NCBI GenBank assembly: GCA_015501605.1
Contig: JADNRZ010000022.1
Coordinates: forward strand, 496,001 to 560,000
Direction of reading: 5' to 3'
Source: Panaeolus papilionaceus
Taxonomy: Eukaryota > Basidiomycota > Agaricomycetes > Agaricales
DNA: 64,000 nt
Shown: positions 48,325 to 61,300 of the stretch, piece by piece
Layout of the letters: each line of letters begins with the position of its first letter
How positions within the stretch are numbered: the first letter of the stretch is position 1
Position numbers and translations under genes: made by a program
The notes under the pieces: generated by a model
Databases searched by the model: none
What the model was told of the DNA's origin: nothing
Seen by the model: the letters and a program-made list of their open reading frames with translations, nothing else

Positions 48325-48938
48325 CTGATATTGAAATACAGGTCGAATTTGAGGCTATAGCAAGTGTGGCGTGAAACAGACGCCGGAAGTGTTGATGTAC
48401 ATGTAAGTACAGCGAGGATCATGATGATAATGATGATTCATGTGAAGAAACAAGTCGCGCGTTGGACAAACATCTCCTGTTCCCGTACAAACACCAACGG
48501 CAACAATCACTAGTCACTTGAATCTCATGGTGGTACATACACACGGTTGTATATTTCCGAACAGTATATACATTACATACACACGCTAAGCCACGAGAGC
48601 AAGAAAAAAGAAAAAGTAACACGGCCTAAATAAACTACTAGTGCGGACACGAAATGGGAAGCATACGATCTCGATGGTCCTTTCGAGAATTCACAAAGGT
48701 ACAAGTACATCCTATCGAAGGCAAAGAGTGATGGCCAAACGTACACGACGAACGAATATTATACTACGTAGGTGAAACGATTCTTATTTACATTACGCAC
48801 GGAAGAACTGGATATCAAAGATTCAAGAATAGCGCACGCCTGATCAAAGATATATCAAGCCACAGCGCTCAAAATTAGCACTCCGAGCAGGCAACCCTAT
48901 TATAGACACCGGGGTGGTAGACGTAGCGGTAGAAATCA
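48325..48938. other. Intergenic TEL2/H1
   Basis: Upstream of TEL2 and downstream of the histone gene; both are on the minus strand. No further gene recognised. Probably contains the H1 3' UTR and the TEL2 promoter. Confidence 0.45.
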
Positions 48939-50259
48939 TCATGCGGCCACAGCAGCCTCCGATGCGGGTTTGGTGGCAGCGGCCTTGGTCGATGACTTTG
49001 GTTTGGACGCGGATTTGGCGGAGGCGGGCTTCGCAGACGCCGGTTTGGAGGCGGGTTTGGCCTTGCTCGCCGTCTTTGGTTTCGATGCGGGTGTCGAAGA
49101 CGCCTTGGATGCGGTCTTGCTAGCGGTCTTTGCCTTTAACTTGGATGCGGGCTTCTTCGCCTCACCAGTTATGGCCTAATCACCAAACAACAAAGCATCG
49201 ACGTCAGAATTATGCATAATGACGTCTTGTATTATGGACGACAAACCTTCTTCACTAAACCCTTCTTAGCGGTGGTTGTCTTCTTGGTAGCGGCGGGCTT
49301 CTTGGCAGCGGCCACCTTCTTCGTCGTAGTAGCCTTCTTGGTGGTAGCGGCAGGTGCTTTCTTCTTAGCGGCAGTGGTAGCGCCGGTAGCGGGTTTCTTC
49401 GCTGCAGGCTTAGCGGCCTTTGTGGTGGATGCTGACTTGACCTTTGCTGCGTCGGCCTTTACCTTTGGCTTTTTGACGGTCGTGGTGGCACTTTTAGCAA
49501 TCGCGGGCTTAGCCTTAGTGGCAGTGGACTTTGTAGCAGCAGGTTTTTTGGTCGCAGGTTTGGTGTTCTGATATTAAAACATATGACAAGAAAGGCAATG
49601 CATGATGATCAAGTCAGTTCAGTGACAACGTGGTCAAGGCAGCCACGATGTGTCTCACCTCTTTGGCAGCGTCCTTGCGAGCCTTGACAGCGAGCTTGAC
49701 CTTTCCCGAGGGGCCTACGCAAGTAAAGAAGAGCCTCGAGTCAGTTCGTGTCAGGAGCAAACGAAGAAAGAAAGGAGTCAAGTTTGAGGAAAGCTCGGTA
49801 CCTTTCGGGAGCAGGAAAATACCCTTCTCACTACCGCTTGTGATGGCACGGTTCAGCTGACTGGCGGCAGCAGCATTGAGATCGATATGGTATTTCGATT
49901 CGACAAACTAGATGGTAGAATGATATGTGGAGTAAATAAAAGTGAAATGGAGAGTCAGGTGGTGTTCGATACAAGAAAGACGGTTGACTGCGGGCAAGGG
50001 TAAACAAACCCACCTTCTTGATTGTTGGCCTCGATACGCCCGCACGGGCGTCTTCAGGTCGATTTGCGATACATTCCTAAGTGCGATAAGAAGCATGAAA
50101 GAGATTTAGTGCCATTTCGAGGGGGGAAAGGCAAGGATTTGGGGAGATCCGTTGACCCACCTTGATCATATCGACCCAAGTGGGGTGCGTGGCAGTCTGA
50201 GACTTGGTGGCCTTTGCAGAGGCCTTTGCAGTGGTTGGTTTCCTGGTTGTAGTAGGCAT
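48939..50259 (-). CDS. Linker histone H1, gene A
   Basis: Binds linker DNA at the nucleosome dyad. Seen: a short basic N-terminal tail (MPTTTRKPTTAKASAKATK), the globular winged-helix domain (HPTWVDMIKECI, EDARAGVSRPTIKKFVESKY, LNRAITSGSEKGIFLLPKGPSGKVKL), then a long Lys/Ala/Pro-rich tail typical of H1, ending EAAVAA-stop. At least four introns. Those after DMIK and after TIKK occupy the same positions as in gene B at 56422, so the two are duplicates. The N-terminal tail is much shorter than in gene B. The tail is very repetitive, so its exon ends are less certain than the globular domain. Confidence 0.94.
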
Positions 50260-50908
50260 AGTAGACTATCTGGAAGCTATGGGAGCTGGGGACGTCGATA
50301 TGTTGAAGAGAGATGGAGCAGAGGGATTGGGGGGAGACAAGAGGGGGGTGAGCCAATGCAGGTCCGTTTTGTGCATCGGAACACCCATCGAACATCACGT
50401 GGGATTCGAAAGTCGCGCACGGACGCACTTTCGTTTCGGTTCATGGATCGATAGGATAGGTGATTGAGGAAGGGTAGTATGCTATCGTAGACGATGAACA
50501 ACGACCATAGGGTCAGCGTGCAACGATAGGGAGAGCAACGACGAAGAACATGGTCTTTGAGATCGAGCAAGTCGTTTGTGGGGTCAATCTAGAGGTCAGA
50601 GACCTGAGTTTACATGCGATAACAAGAACGATGGCGCCAATACCCAGTCCACTGCATACCAAACCAAAATATGCTTCGAGAACGTGGCCGACGATGAGCA
50701 GAGGTGGTGTAAATGCGAATGGAAGAAGAGGAAGAGTTGCAGGATGGACGGGCTCGACTAACTGGCATTACCCGAAATCAAATCAATCATCGGCATCTCC
50801 CATGCCGAACTGGACCCGCCTTCAGGGACTCCGAGTCTTTGCTGACAATTGGTTTGGACACACCTTATTGGAGCATCTTTGGTCTTTCTCCTGTTCACCG
50901 TCGCCAAT
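50260..50908. promoter_or_regulatory. Divergent upstream region, H1-A/synthetase-like gene
   Basis: 649 bases between start codons. Short open frames here look like chance. A 5' UTR intron for the downstream gene is possible. No TATA box recognised. Confidence 0.4.
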
Positions 50909-53009
50909 ATGGCGTTCACCGTCGCAGATTATCTTGTAACAGATGATTTAACGATATTGCTAGCTTTAATTGCAGCAACAGTCTTTCTTTTGAATAATCT
51001 CTACAAACCACAACCTTTGGTTCATCCTATTCTGCTTGGACGACAGAGTGATGTGGGACGTGCACGTAACCCGACAGAAAGTGCTGTCTACAGGAATTAT
51101 GGTACTGGATTAATGGGAAGGGTATGTGCAATCATTGTACTTTCATTATACGTATTGACTGTCTGTGTAGTTCCCTATTAAACCAGGAAAGGACGTCAAC
51201 ATTTTGCCCGACCTCGTGCGCACTGAACAGGAAGCGCCAAGGACCTTGTGGTCTACCAAGGTTCGTCGGTGAACAAGCGCTCAAATTCTACAGTATTAAT
51301 GTTATAGCTTTATAGCTCACCAACGGTCACTTGTCAGACCGTGCTACAGCCTTTGGAACAGGTCTCTTGAAAAATACAAATCTCGAAGCCCAAAAGTCAA
51401 AAGTACTCCTCCTTCTCAATGACTCTCTAGGTACACCTACTTCTCTCAACTCGCACTATCATCTACTCATACTCATCCTGTTACCAGAGTTTATCGTGGC
51501 AGATCTCGGGCTCTCATTGCACTCTATTGAATCCATCACTCTCGCGTCTTCCACTCTGCTCTCCGCTGTTCTTGACGCACACACTCCCAACGCTATCATC
51601 ACTCATGCTTTCTTGCTTCCTCACCTCTTGGAGCATATCTATGACTCAGGAAACCAACACACCCAATACACAATCGTCGTCGTCGGTGAACCATCTGCCC
51701 AAACCAAAGCTAGCGTAGCAAGCAACATCAAGGTTCTCGACTTTGCCGAAGTTGAGAGAGAAGGGTTCAAGTCTCAGAAAATTCTCAGCACTCTTCCTAG
51801 TGCGTGTTTCTTGTAGCATGGTACCAGCGAGAAACAGGAACACTCACAAATAATTCTATTTTTTAGAACCAGAAGATGTCTTTACCACTTGCTTCTACCA
51901 AACACCCTCCGGTCAGGTCCAAGGCGTCCAGCTCACCCACGATAACGTCACCGCAGGTGTCTGCGCTGTCCGAGCGCTCTTCCCCGTTTCCGCTTCTCTA
52001 TCGCCTCTGGACACATTGGTCTCAGCATTCCCCATCAGCTCTCCCTACGGACGATCTATCGCTTATACCGCCATCTTTGAAGGATGCAACTTTGCCAATG
52101 TCCCCAGCTCGGAACTTTATCACTCTGATGAACGTAAGTTGCCCTGATACATTTTACCGAGCTCAGGTTTATGCTAGTGCTTCGTGCTAATCATCTTCTT
52201 GCATTAATTTATAGGCGACGTCAAGGCTGAAGATCTGAACACCCTGGCTACACGTAAATACCCCATCCCTGCGCCGACGGTTATGTTCCTCAAGCCTGGC
52301 CATGTTGTGTCATTGGTGTCGAGCATCAACGAGAACGCGAAGAGTAGCACTTTCTTGTATGCACTTGCATGGAGGAACAAGGTCGCTAGTATCCTTGAAG
52401 GTTTCGTCACCAATCAGAGCTTATGGGATCGTCTGGTTTTTGATACCGCGAGGATCAAGTCTTTGGGAGATAACGCAGCTGCTCTTAGATCTGTTATCGT
52501 CAGCGGAGGTATGTTTTTATTACAATCATCAAGGGGCTCATTCTAACGTTCCCAACAATAAATTAGGCCCAATCGACGCAGCCCTGCTCACCCCCGCACG
52601 CATCGCCCTCTCCATCCCACTCGTCAACGCCTTCACCGACCCCATCAGTGCAGGACCCATCCTCGCCAGTCACCCGCTCGATCTGCAAGACTTCACCACC
52701 ACCCCCGGCACCCCGGCACCCACCGGCGCACCAGGCATCAATGTCGAAGTCAAGCTTACAGGCGTGAACGACGACGACGTCGAGGCGGGCAAGGACCCTG
52801 TGGGTCTCATTAGGGTGCGCGGGCCGCCTGTGGGGAAGGTGGTGCAGTTGGAGGATTATGTGAATGTGGATGTGACGAGGAGTGTTATTGGGGATGGGGT
52901 GTTTGTTCAGCCGAAGAAGCAGGCAGAGGAAGGGTATGCGTGGACGGGAATTGAGGCGCGGGCGACGGTTATGACGAATGGGAGCTTTAGGGTTGTTGGG
53001 AACGCGTAG
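50909..53009 (+). CDS. AMP-binding (long-chain acyl-CoA synthetase-like) protein with altered core motif
   Basis: Seen: an N-terminal hydrophobic anchor (ILLALIAATVFLLNNLY), the conserved QPLVHPILLGRQSDVGRARNP and ESAVYRNYGTGLMGRFP blocks, then the AMP-binding fold with TAFGTGLL and ALPHLLEHIY-like helices. The nucleotide loop reads CFYQTPSGQVQGVQLTHDNV (about 51890-51950) where active enzymes have a Thr/Ser/Gly-rich TSGTTGxPKG loop. It has SGGPIDAALLTPARI, but the domain after the GYAWTG motif is very short (ends RVVGNA-stop at about 590 residues), lacking most of the lid domain with its catalytic Lys. The fold is clear; activity is doubtful. Start at 50909 (MAFTVADYL) fits homologues; a stop at 50843 limits extension. 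Six to eight short introns. Confidence 0.82.
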
Positions 53010-56000
53010 GGGAGTGGTGATGAACGAAAAAGTAAAGGGTGATATGGAGATTGTCGATACCCCCAATTGCAACCTAGAAAGTCACATTTTTTCTTGTGAA
53101 ATTGCTTTGAATTGAATATAATGATTTTACGATTATTTTTGGACTTTGCGAGCCTAGAGGTCCTAGTCTGGAAAATAACATTTTTGGCTCCTAATTTTTT
53201 ACTGGCTCCAACATTTGCAGCCACACGACCGAGCTCCAATACCTATCTAACTTATTATACAATCCACTCCAACTCAATTGCATGGAGCTCTGAGAATCCA
53301 GAATCAACATCATCCACATCCACATCCATCCACGTAGAACGGTACACGCTGTTCTCAAACATTCTCAAGCTTTCTCATCAATGCTTTCTCATCAACGGAT
53401 CCGGTCTTCGCAGGCGCTGGAGCGGAAATTAAGAATCATTGACACAGGAGTAAACACGGTCATAATAATCAACAAAAACAGGTATCTGAATTGGAATTTG
53501 AATACTGGGGTTAAGGGGGAGTACAAATTCCGAGTCGGGGTACTACTGCAGCATGCGCTTACACATGCAATTCGCGACCCTCAAAGCCCTGCCGCGGGGC
53601 GAACCTAGCCGCCCGCGTCGCGACCCTCAACTCGGACTACACACACACCGTACTTGACCTCGGCATCTCAGCGTTAGAGTGACCCAAGCGCGCCCCACTC
53701 CAGGCTCCATTTGAATCCACTCTGCCGCGCATCACCAGAGAGTCGTTTATTTGAGGTGTAGATATTGTGATAATCGAGGGTGATACTCGGCTGCCTATGC
53801 ATGTCTGAGTATAAGTCGGGAGTTGAATGTCGGGGGCTTGACGTGCCAGGTCCACGTCGGAATAAATAAACGAGTAAGTGAAGGAAATGAGAATGAAGTG
53901 CTTCCGAAATTCCTCGGAACGAAGGCAAGGTCGAGGGGCGCTTGCCTGAGGTGTCATGGGACGTCAGCACCTCTGCCGGGGTTGGCGGTACGGGACCACT
54001 AGACTGTAGGCATTAGGTTAAATCAAATCGCAAAAAAGGTGCGCTCGGCACGGTCATGCAACCTGGCAAAGTGAAGTTAGGGCAGAGAATGCAAGAATAG
54101 CAAGAAATAAAGCAAGAAAAGGAAAGGAAAGTTAAAGAAAGCATCGGTATCACAAATCCCTAATTAAATTAGGTTAATTCACCCGAAACGAGGATAGTCA
54201 TGGTCATGGTCGTGGTGGTGATCATGATAATATGATGACAGGCTATGACGGAGGGGCCAAAAGATGCAATAAAGTGCATTACAAAGTTGGATTGCGCGTG
54301 GGTGGACCCCGGATTCAAGAATGTTATCTGGTTAAAGTTTTAAAAGTGGGATTAAATGCCAGGTCTCGCCCCCCGAAGCCGGCTGAAATTGAGATGGCAA
54401 GTTGTAAGTAGTGCATTACTGACTTGTTGCACTGCGGAGATTAGAAGCTCGAACAAAATAATCGAATGTAATTTAATATGGGGCCACGAGTGGTTCGGGT
54501 GAGCCATGATCTTGCTTGAAAAGAATAAAATGGGGTTCAGGTCGAGATTAAAAAATAAGTCAAAGATGAGATGACACCATAGGAAGACATAAAACAAGCA
54601 AATACAGCCATGAAATAAGCAAGGCAAAAAGGAAACATCAACGCTAAACCCAAACCCAAAGCACCACATCTCGGGGTATCATGCACCAAGCAGAGCATGG
54701 TCTCAAACCATCGCAAGTACAGCCTAAGGTGTGTGATACACACCGCAACTTTGCATCACCTCCGATAAACAACAAGAGACAGGATCGATGACACTGACAG
54801 GCCACGCGTCAGATCAAGCCCGCTGATAATCCGGGGACAAAAAGTGTATCTGGGGACGGCATCAGCCTGCCTTGCCCATAATTACCCAATCTACCCATCC
54901 GAAGCCTCAAAAGTAGGGTCAAAAAAACGCAGACAGAAATTAAACGTTCCGCAGTGACATCACATATGGAGACCTTGTGATCATGTTGTTACTCTGGTAA
55001 TGCAAGTAAACGATCGATGTCCGTCAACGCCATCCAATCAGATGCAGTACATGCGATGGCGTGTTCAGGCCCAGAACGGGGGAATGTCATCATCGTCCGT
55101 GTAGATTGTCCATTAGGGATTCGAATTCCTCGTTTCGAGGTGCAGGGTTTCAACGAGGTCAGGGGTTGGATGAGTCATGACTGGCATGGAAAGAATTGAA
55201 ACTGGAAGAAGCAAGGGAACGAGATGTGCAGGGGTGCTTGGGACTGTAAAATGAACAAATAAAGAACATGGGAGGTGTAAGACGGAAGTTGTGTCAGGGA
55301 CAGAAGTCAGGCGAGAAGGTGAAATTTTAGGGGAAGTACGAATGCCTGATTTAAGGTAGAGAATGTGGACTTTCGGAGCGAGCATACGAAGGTGAGGTTC
55401 TTTAAGTTTTAAATGATGAGAAGATCTGTGGCAACTTTGGACGAGGGGATGGGTCTTAGGCCATTTTCCGACTCTGCTGGACAGTTTATTCGATGCTATG
55501 ATACGGTGCTGATCTTGCGATGTGAACCTGCAAGCTTAAACCATAGGTACATATATCGTAATAAATGCCAGCCAGCGGGAGTCTAAATTGTCATAAGCAC
55601 ACATCCCCAGCGAAAAGTGAAGATCAAGAGATAGAAATCTCTCTCGCAGGAAAAAGTGTGCGCCGCCCTCTCAAGACAGGTCTTACGCATTGACTGAAGG
55701 GTGATAGCAAAGAAAAAACGAATGACTAGATCAAAGCAGCCAGCAAGGCAGAAACAGGGTATATCAAGTTGGGCCGCAGAGATAATATATAACCAGGGCA
55801 ATGAGACGACCCACTGGTTGATTGTTGTTGGACAATGAGCACGTACAATTGTGTCGTTTCTATGCTCGCCATTGTAGTGGTCTGGGAAAGAGGGTCATGA
55901 GTCATGATAACTTGCTTTACTGCGATATCGTATGTGTACGACTCCAAAGCGGATGGCATGCAGGAAGATGAAAATGAGCTGAAAAAGCTCAATCACAGAC

Positions 56001-56421
56001 AAGAAAGACATGCACGATGAGCACAGACATAATCAGGAGACTAAAGCTGAGATAGGGACTACGCACAGACCAACGATCCTCAGCAACAAGAGGCGATGAA
56101 CAATGGTTGCAAGGAAGAGCAAAACAACGATGACCAAGAGACAGCGCGTCCAGTCAACACGTGACAGGCGCGTTAACGCGACAGGGATAGTTACTTGTTT
56201 AGGAAAGCAATCAACAAACAGAAAAAGTCAACACAGCCACCAAAATATGGCATCACATGATTAATCTATCGGACGCGACTCGCGCTGTGGCCCATTGTTG
56301 GTAGACTATAAATAGAGCCGCACCACGTTTGTTCCCCACTTCTGCAGTCCCTCCCCTTCCTATTTTCAATTCCTCATACCCTTCACCTTACCTTTACTCA
56401 ATACCCCTTCTCTGAGTAAAC
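53010..56421. other. 3.4 kb without a recognised gene; H1-B promoter at its end
   Basis: No convincing coding exon on either strand, only short frames. Contains TCATGG/TGATGA-rich low-complexity sequence around 54195-54245. The last few hundred bases are the promoter and 5' leader of the downstream H1 gene. Large for an intergenic gap in this window, so an undetected non-coding RNA is possible. Confidence 0.45.
56307..56314 (+). promoter_or_regulatory. TATA box of H1-B
   Basis: TATAAATA lies 108 bases upstream of the H1 start codon, followed by a CT-rich leader typical of highly expressed fungal genes. Confidence 0.65.
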
Positions 56422-57905
56422 ATGTCTGCTGCTGCTGCCGCTCAAGATATCCCTGCCATTGAGGCAATTGAAACTACCCCTGCTGCTAAGCCTGCGTCTA
56501 CCAAGACCTCTCGCTCTACCACCAAGAAGGCTACTGCCACTACTAAGAAGCCTGCCTCTGCTACTAAGCCCAAGGCTGCTGCTGCCCCTAAGCCTAAGAA
56601 GGCTACCACTACCAAGGCTGCCCCTGCTGCTGCTAACGCCAGCGGCCGTCCTTCATGGAAGGATATCATCAAGGTATATTTTTCATTTAGTAAAAAATTC
56701 TTCATCCAACACATGTTTACCATCATCATTCAGGAATGCATTGCTATTAACAAGGAAGACGCCCGTACCGGTGTCTCTCGCTCTACTATCAAGAAGGTAC
56801 GTCTCGCGTCTTATGCATGTTTTTCATTCTGTTATTCACTTGACTGACGCGTTCCTTTTTAGTTCGCTGAAGAGAAATACAAGATCGAAATGAATCCTCT
56901 TGCTCTCTCCCAACTCAACCGCGCTATCACCAGCGGTGCCGAATCAGGCGTCTTCAGTCTCCCCAAGGGCCCCTCTGGCAAGGTCAAGCTCGCACCCAAG
57001 GCAAAGGCTTCTGCATCCAAGGAGGTTAGTCTATTTGATTCCAAACTCCTATCTTGAATTTTTCCACGCGCGTCGAGGCTATCTTTGGTCGGACCCTGAA
57101 TGACATGATTTGACTGACATCATGTGCCATTGTTTAGAACTCAAAGCCCCCTTCGAAGACTGCCTCTAAGCCTGCTGCTACCAAGTCGACTGCCACTGTT
57201 AAGAAGCCCGCTGCTGCTGCTACTAAGGCGCCTGCGAAGAAGGCTGCCGCTGCCCCCAAGAAGGTCCTCGCTGGTAAGGCCAAGGCCACCACAACGACAA
57301 AGAAGACCACCGCTGCCTCTAAACGCGGAACAGCAAAGAAGGTGAGCATAGTTTGTCTTTTATTTCGGTTCAAGTTCCGTTTGGTGAGATTGGGGAGGAG
57401 GGATGCAGTATCGTGGGGATGAATGCCTGGCGAGCTCCGCATCTTTTTCTATTGGGTGATTGATGGGGTGGATGGCTACCAAATCTTTTTTGGGAGTGGC
57501 CATTTTTTTTTTTGTTCTGTTTCGAGCGGTGTCTTTTGAGTTTTCTGAATTTGGAGCTGACGGAGATATCCCCCCGAAACAGGCTGTTACCGGTACCACA
57601 CCCGCTGCAAAGGCAAAGACTGCCGCAAAGAAGAAGGCACCTGCTGCGTCAGCACCCAAGAAGGCGGCTGCTACCACAAAGGTTTGTTTTCTTTATTTCG
57701 TTCTGGATTATAAGTGTTCCGATGACTGATAATTTTTGTAACGATTAGAAGGCACCTGCGGCTAAGCCAAGATCAAAGCCCGCTTCGAAACCAGCGTCAA
57801 AGGCTAAGAAGGTACGTTTGATAATGGATTATTTTATTTTTGTAGAATGGGATGACTGATTGTTTGTTGTACCTTTTTGTATATTCACAGGCTGTAGCTG
57901 CATGA
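56422..57905 (+). CDS. Linker histone H1, gene B
   Basis: Second linker histone. Seen: a long Ala/Lys/Thr-rich N-terminal tail of about 75 residues, then the globular domain (GRPSWKDIIKECIAIN, EDARTGVSRSTIKKFAEEKY, LNRAITSGAESGVFSLPKGPSGKVKL), then a long Lys/Ala/Pro tail ending KKAVAA-stop. Seven exons; introns after DIIK and STIKK match gene A. Codons in the tails are strongly biased to GCT/AAG. The TATA box and CT-rich leader suggest strong, possibly S-phase expression (inference). Compared with gene A, the N-terminal tail is long and the tail sequences are only loosely alike, so the two proteins may differ in DNA binding. Confidence 0.95.
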
Positions 57906-58363
57906 TGATTGGGTTGATGATTGTCTACTGTCGGGGTTACTTATCTCTTTCTTCTCGGGTTTCCATGTTTTAGCATCATCTCATTCCTTTCATCGTCTTA
58001 TTGTTTTATTTTATTAGTTTCTTTTCCTCTATCTTGTACATTTTATTTACTTTCCTGTTTGTGCTCCATGCTATCGATATAATGGAAATTGTTCCGGAAA
58101 GAAGGACGAAAAAAATAACACGCGGGATGAGCGTGGTGTGACTAATAAATAAATAATGAAGTGTGACACGGGAAATAGTGAGACCCCAGACAGTGGAGAT
58201 ATTACATAATATAGAAATGGAATTAAGGAACTGAATATGAAATGATGATGATTGATTTCCCTTTTCCTCTTTCTCTCTCATCATTCTCGTTCTCATTCAT
58301 TCTCTCCTCTCTCTTCTCTTGACCACAACAACCAAACCACTCGCTGGTCGATAAAACCACCAC
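57906..58363. other. Intergenic H1-B / Gds1-like
   Basis: AT-rich then CT-rich sequence; H1-B 3' UTR and promoter/leader of the next gene. No gene recognised. Confidence 0.5.
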
Positions 58364-61300
58364 ATGCAGAATTATCCTGACTTTCCACCACCAAACGTAC
58401 AATTACATCCAGAAGATGCAAATAATAAAGTGTTCCTCGCCATCGCTCGTGCCTTTGTCTCCGTCGTATGTCCATCCTTACCCCTTCGACACCCATGTCT
58501 TGAATATCTAACCTTTTTCATCAAAGGGAAACCGCGCAATGACAATAAAGGATATCGCTGAGCGAGCAAGGAGTTATGGTCTTGTCTGTCAAAAGTACGT
58601 CAATTGACTCTCTGATCAAGTATTTGGACATGCATGCTCACCGCCATATCGCGCATTTCTAAAATTATTAGCGTTTCAGCAGCAGCTCAAGCAGTTACAA
58701 CTTATATTCGTAACCACAAAGCACGCTGTGATGCTCAGAACGATATCCCTCTTCTCCTCAGCCATCAACTCTCTGGCACACCAGCAGACGACGACCTAGT
58801 CCAAGCCCTTGAATCACGAAACGGAGGAGACTCGCACCCACTAGAAGGAAGCAGGGCAACTAATTTTAGAAAGGGCACCGCCGTTTGGTATCTCAGTCGC
58901 GCGACAGGCATCCCATGTCCGTTTTCCAGCGCCGGCATTAGACTATGCGACTATATTACCTCCGACGCACTACCATCACTCCCCACAGAACGTCATTCAT
59001 CCCGGAGAGAAAAGAGAATGTCGCCCATGTATAACAGCGACGAGCAGTCGGTTGGAGGGAAGAGGAAGAGATCATTGAGGGGGTGTAGTTCATCAAAGCC
59101 GGAGAGCGAGAATGAGCGGCCTCCCAAGGTTAAGCTCACCCTGCGTTTACCCCCACGCGTGTTCAAGACTCAGACACCCACGCCAAACACCACGCCTGAA
59201 GCACAGAATGATGGTTCATCCGCCACTAGACCCATTGATGTCTCCAAGGACGATGCGGATATGTGTGTTGATGAAGATGATCATTCCACCACCGCTACAC
59301 TACCGCAACCACCCTCGGAACCTAAAGAGGAGCCATGGTCGCTACCACCTTACCCACGTCGCTCCATTTCAATACCATGCTATACACCGTGTGCGGACAC
59401 ATGGTACCCTTCCTACCCTACCCCCTCTACCAACTATGTCGACCCATTCCGCCGCTCGCCATCCATTGCTACTCCCCCACCCGACTCTGACGATGAATTT
59501 GACGACTTTCATGTTTCAATGACCCGATCCAAGAACTATCCAGACGAAGACGAGTTGGGTTGGGATGCGGATAGCGAGGGTGATGGTGAAACAAATTGGG
59601 AATCCCCTGGACCAAGATCCCCATCTGCACCGCTTATAACCCACTCTGAAATTGCCGTCAAGGAGGAACCGACGGATGTACAGGGGATGCTGGACGCATG
59701 GGAGGACTTTGATTCTAGTGTCGCAGAGTCGCGCGTCGCTGATGTTTTTGCTAAAGCCGCCGCCGCTTCTGCCCTGGGGGATGGTCACTCTGTCAAGGTC
59801 GAGTCTTTGGACCCTTGGGATTGGAACCTCCCTGCTTCGGATTGGCCTGACGATACAGTAACTATTAAACAGGAAGACATGGGGGCTGGTTCTCTGCTAT
59901 TTCCAACAACGTCACTTCCTGGCCCTTCATCACCCATCTCTTCACAATCATCACAGCTATCTTCACCCCCGCGCCTTCCCGATTATACAGATAATGATAA
60001 TTTTAATGCTACTGTTCGGCCACGTTCACAAACACACCCAGCACCTATCCCTTTCTCCACACCGTCTACGGCGCAGCCATCTCCATTAGCACCTCGCAAG
60101 TCCATGTCCATATTGGAACCTTCATATTCAGACGGATCTGGGCCATCAGCTGCGCTTGTGACTCTATTAAAGTCTATGTCAGTTAATCCATCAACACCAT
60201 CCTTATCTTCAACATCACCACCCTCTACCTCATCGTCACCGCCGGTATCGATTTCTCCGCCCACACCGTGCCTTTCACCGTTGCAAACACGATATGTTCC
60301 GTCATCGGCCCCTAACCCACCTGAACGGGTTGTGGTGCTCACATGTCAACCTTGCAATCCAGCCATCACAGCTACTCAGATCGAGGGTATGTTTTTTATT
60401 TTTGACGTTGTTGATTGATCGAATTCAATTACTTGCGCCATGAGCGGTGCCCAAATTGCACAAGCGTGGCATTTCGTTTGCCCATTTTCTCAGAAGCGTG
60501 GGCTTCTGAATGCATGCTTGCACCGCACTGGGCCCATTTCGTGGTTACTGCTTTCTCAGCTGTCTAGATGTCTAGGTCCCTTGACATGACGGCTTTTTTC
60601 TATTTGTCCTCCTGTTCATGAAGCTATCTTTGAAGCGATTAACTAACCTGACTCGTTTGTTTGTTTATAGATATTTCTGTGTATCAGATGATGCTGGGTG
60701 CATTCAAGCTCTTGCGCCGTCTAGACACGGATTTTGTCCGGCTTAACCCTATAATCGTCTACTCTGGCGCCCCGGCTCCGGATCCTGCGTCCATTCCCAA
60801 CGCTACGGAAGTGGTGTATGGGTCCGTTGAGGTCTCTGGGACGTGGGTGCCACTTGCTGCCGCACAAAGCTTTGTGCGAGACCATTTGTCTGAGGATGGA
60901 GCGAGAGGGCTGCAAGTCTTTCTAAGCGATCGGCTTGTGGAGCGCTTTCCGCCTGCGTTGCAGGATTTCCACAAGGCGAGTAAGAGTGCGCGTGACCTTA
61001 ACCAGTTTGGTAGGCCGTTTGAGAGTACGCTGTTGCACGTTGCGCAGTTTGCGAGTGGTGGGGAGGGAGGAGCGGGTAGGGGGAGTGTGTGGGGTGCGAC
61101 CCCGCCTCCGCCGTCATCGACGCAGACGCATCATCATGCGAAGAGCGCTACACCCCCGTTGATAAGGACCACTTCGAGCTCGTCGTCGAGTTCGGCATCG
61201 GCATCTACGCTTAGCGATCCGTCACCATCATGTGCCAGTTCTGTTTCCGGTCACGGTCACAGTAATCACCCACATAATGCGTCTTTGTCATCGACTCCGT

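Noticed and set aside
49212..49571. Hydrophobic membrane-protein-like frame on the plus strand
   Set aside because: Antisense of the Lys/Ala-rich H1 tail; AAG/GCC repeats read backwards give Leu/Ala/Val-rich shadows.
56442..56729. Hydrophobic frame on the minus strand opposite H1-B
   Set aside because: Same antisense effect of the histone tail.
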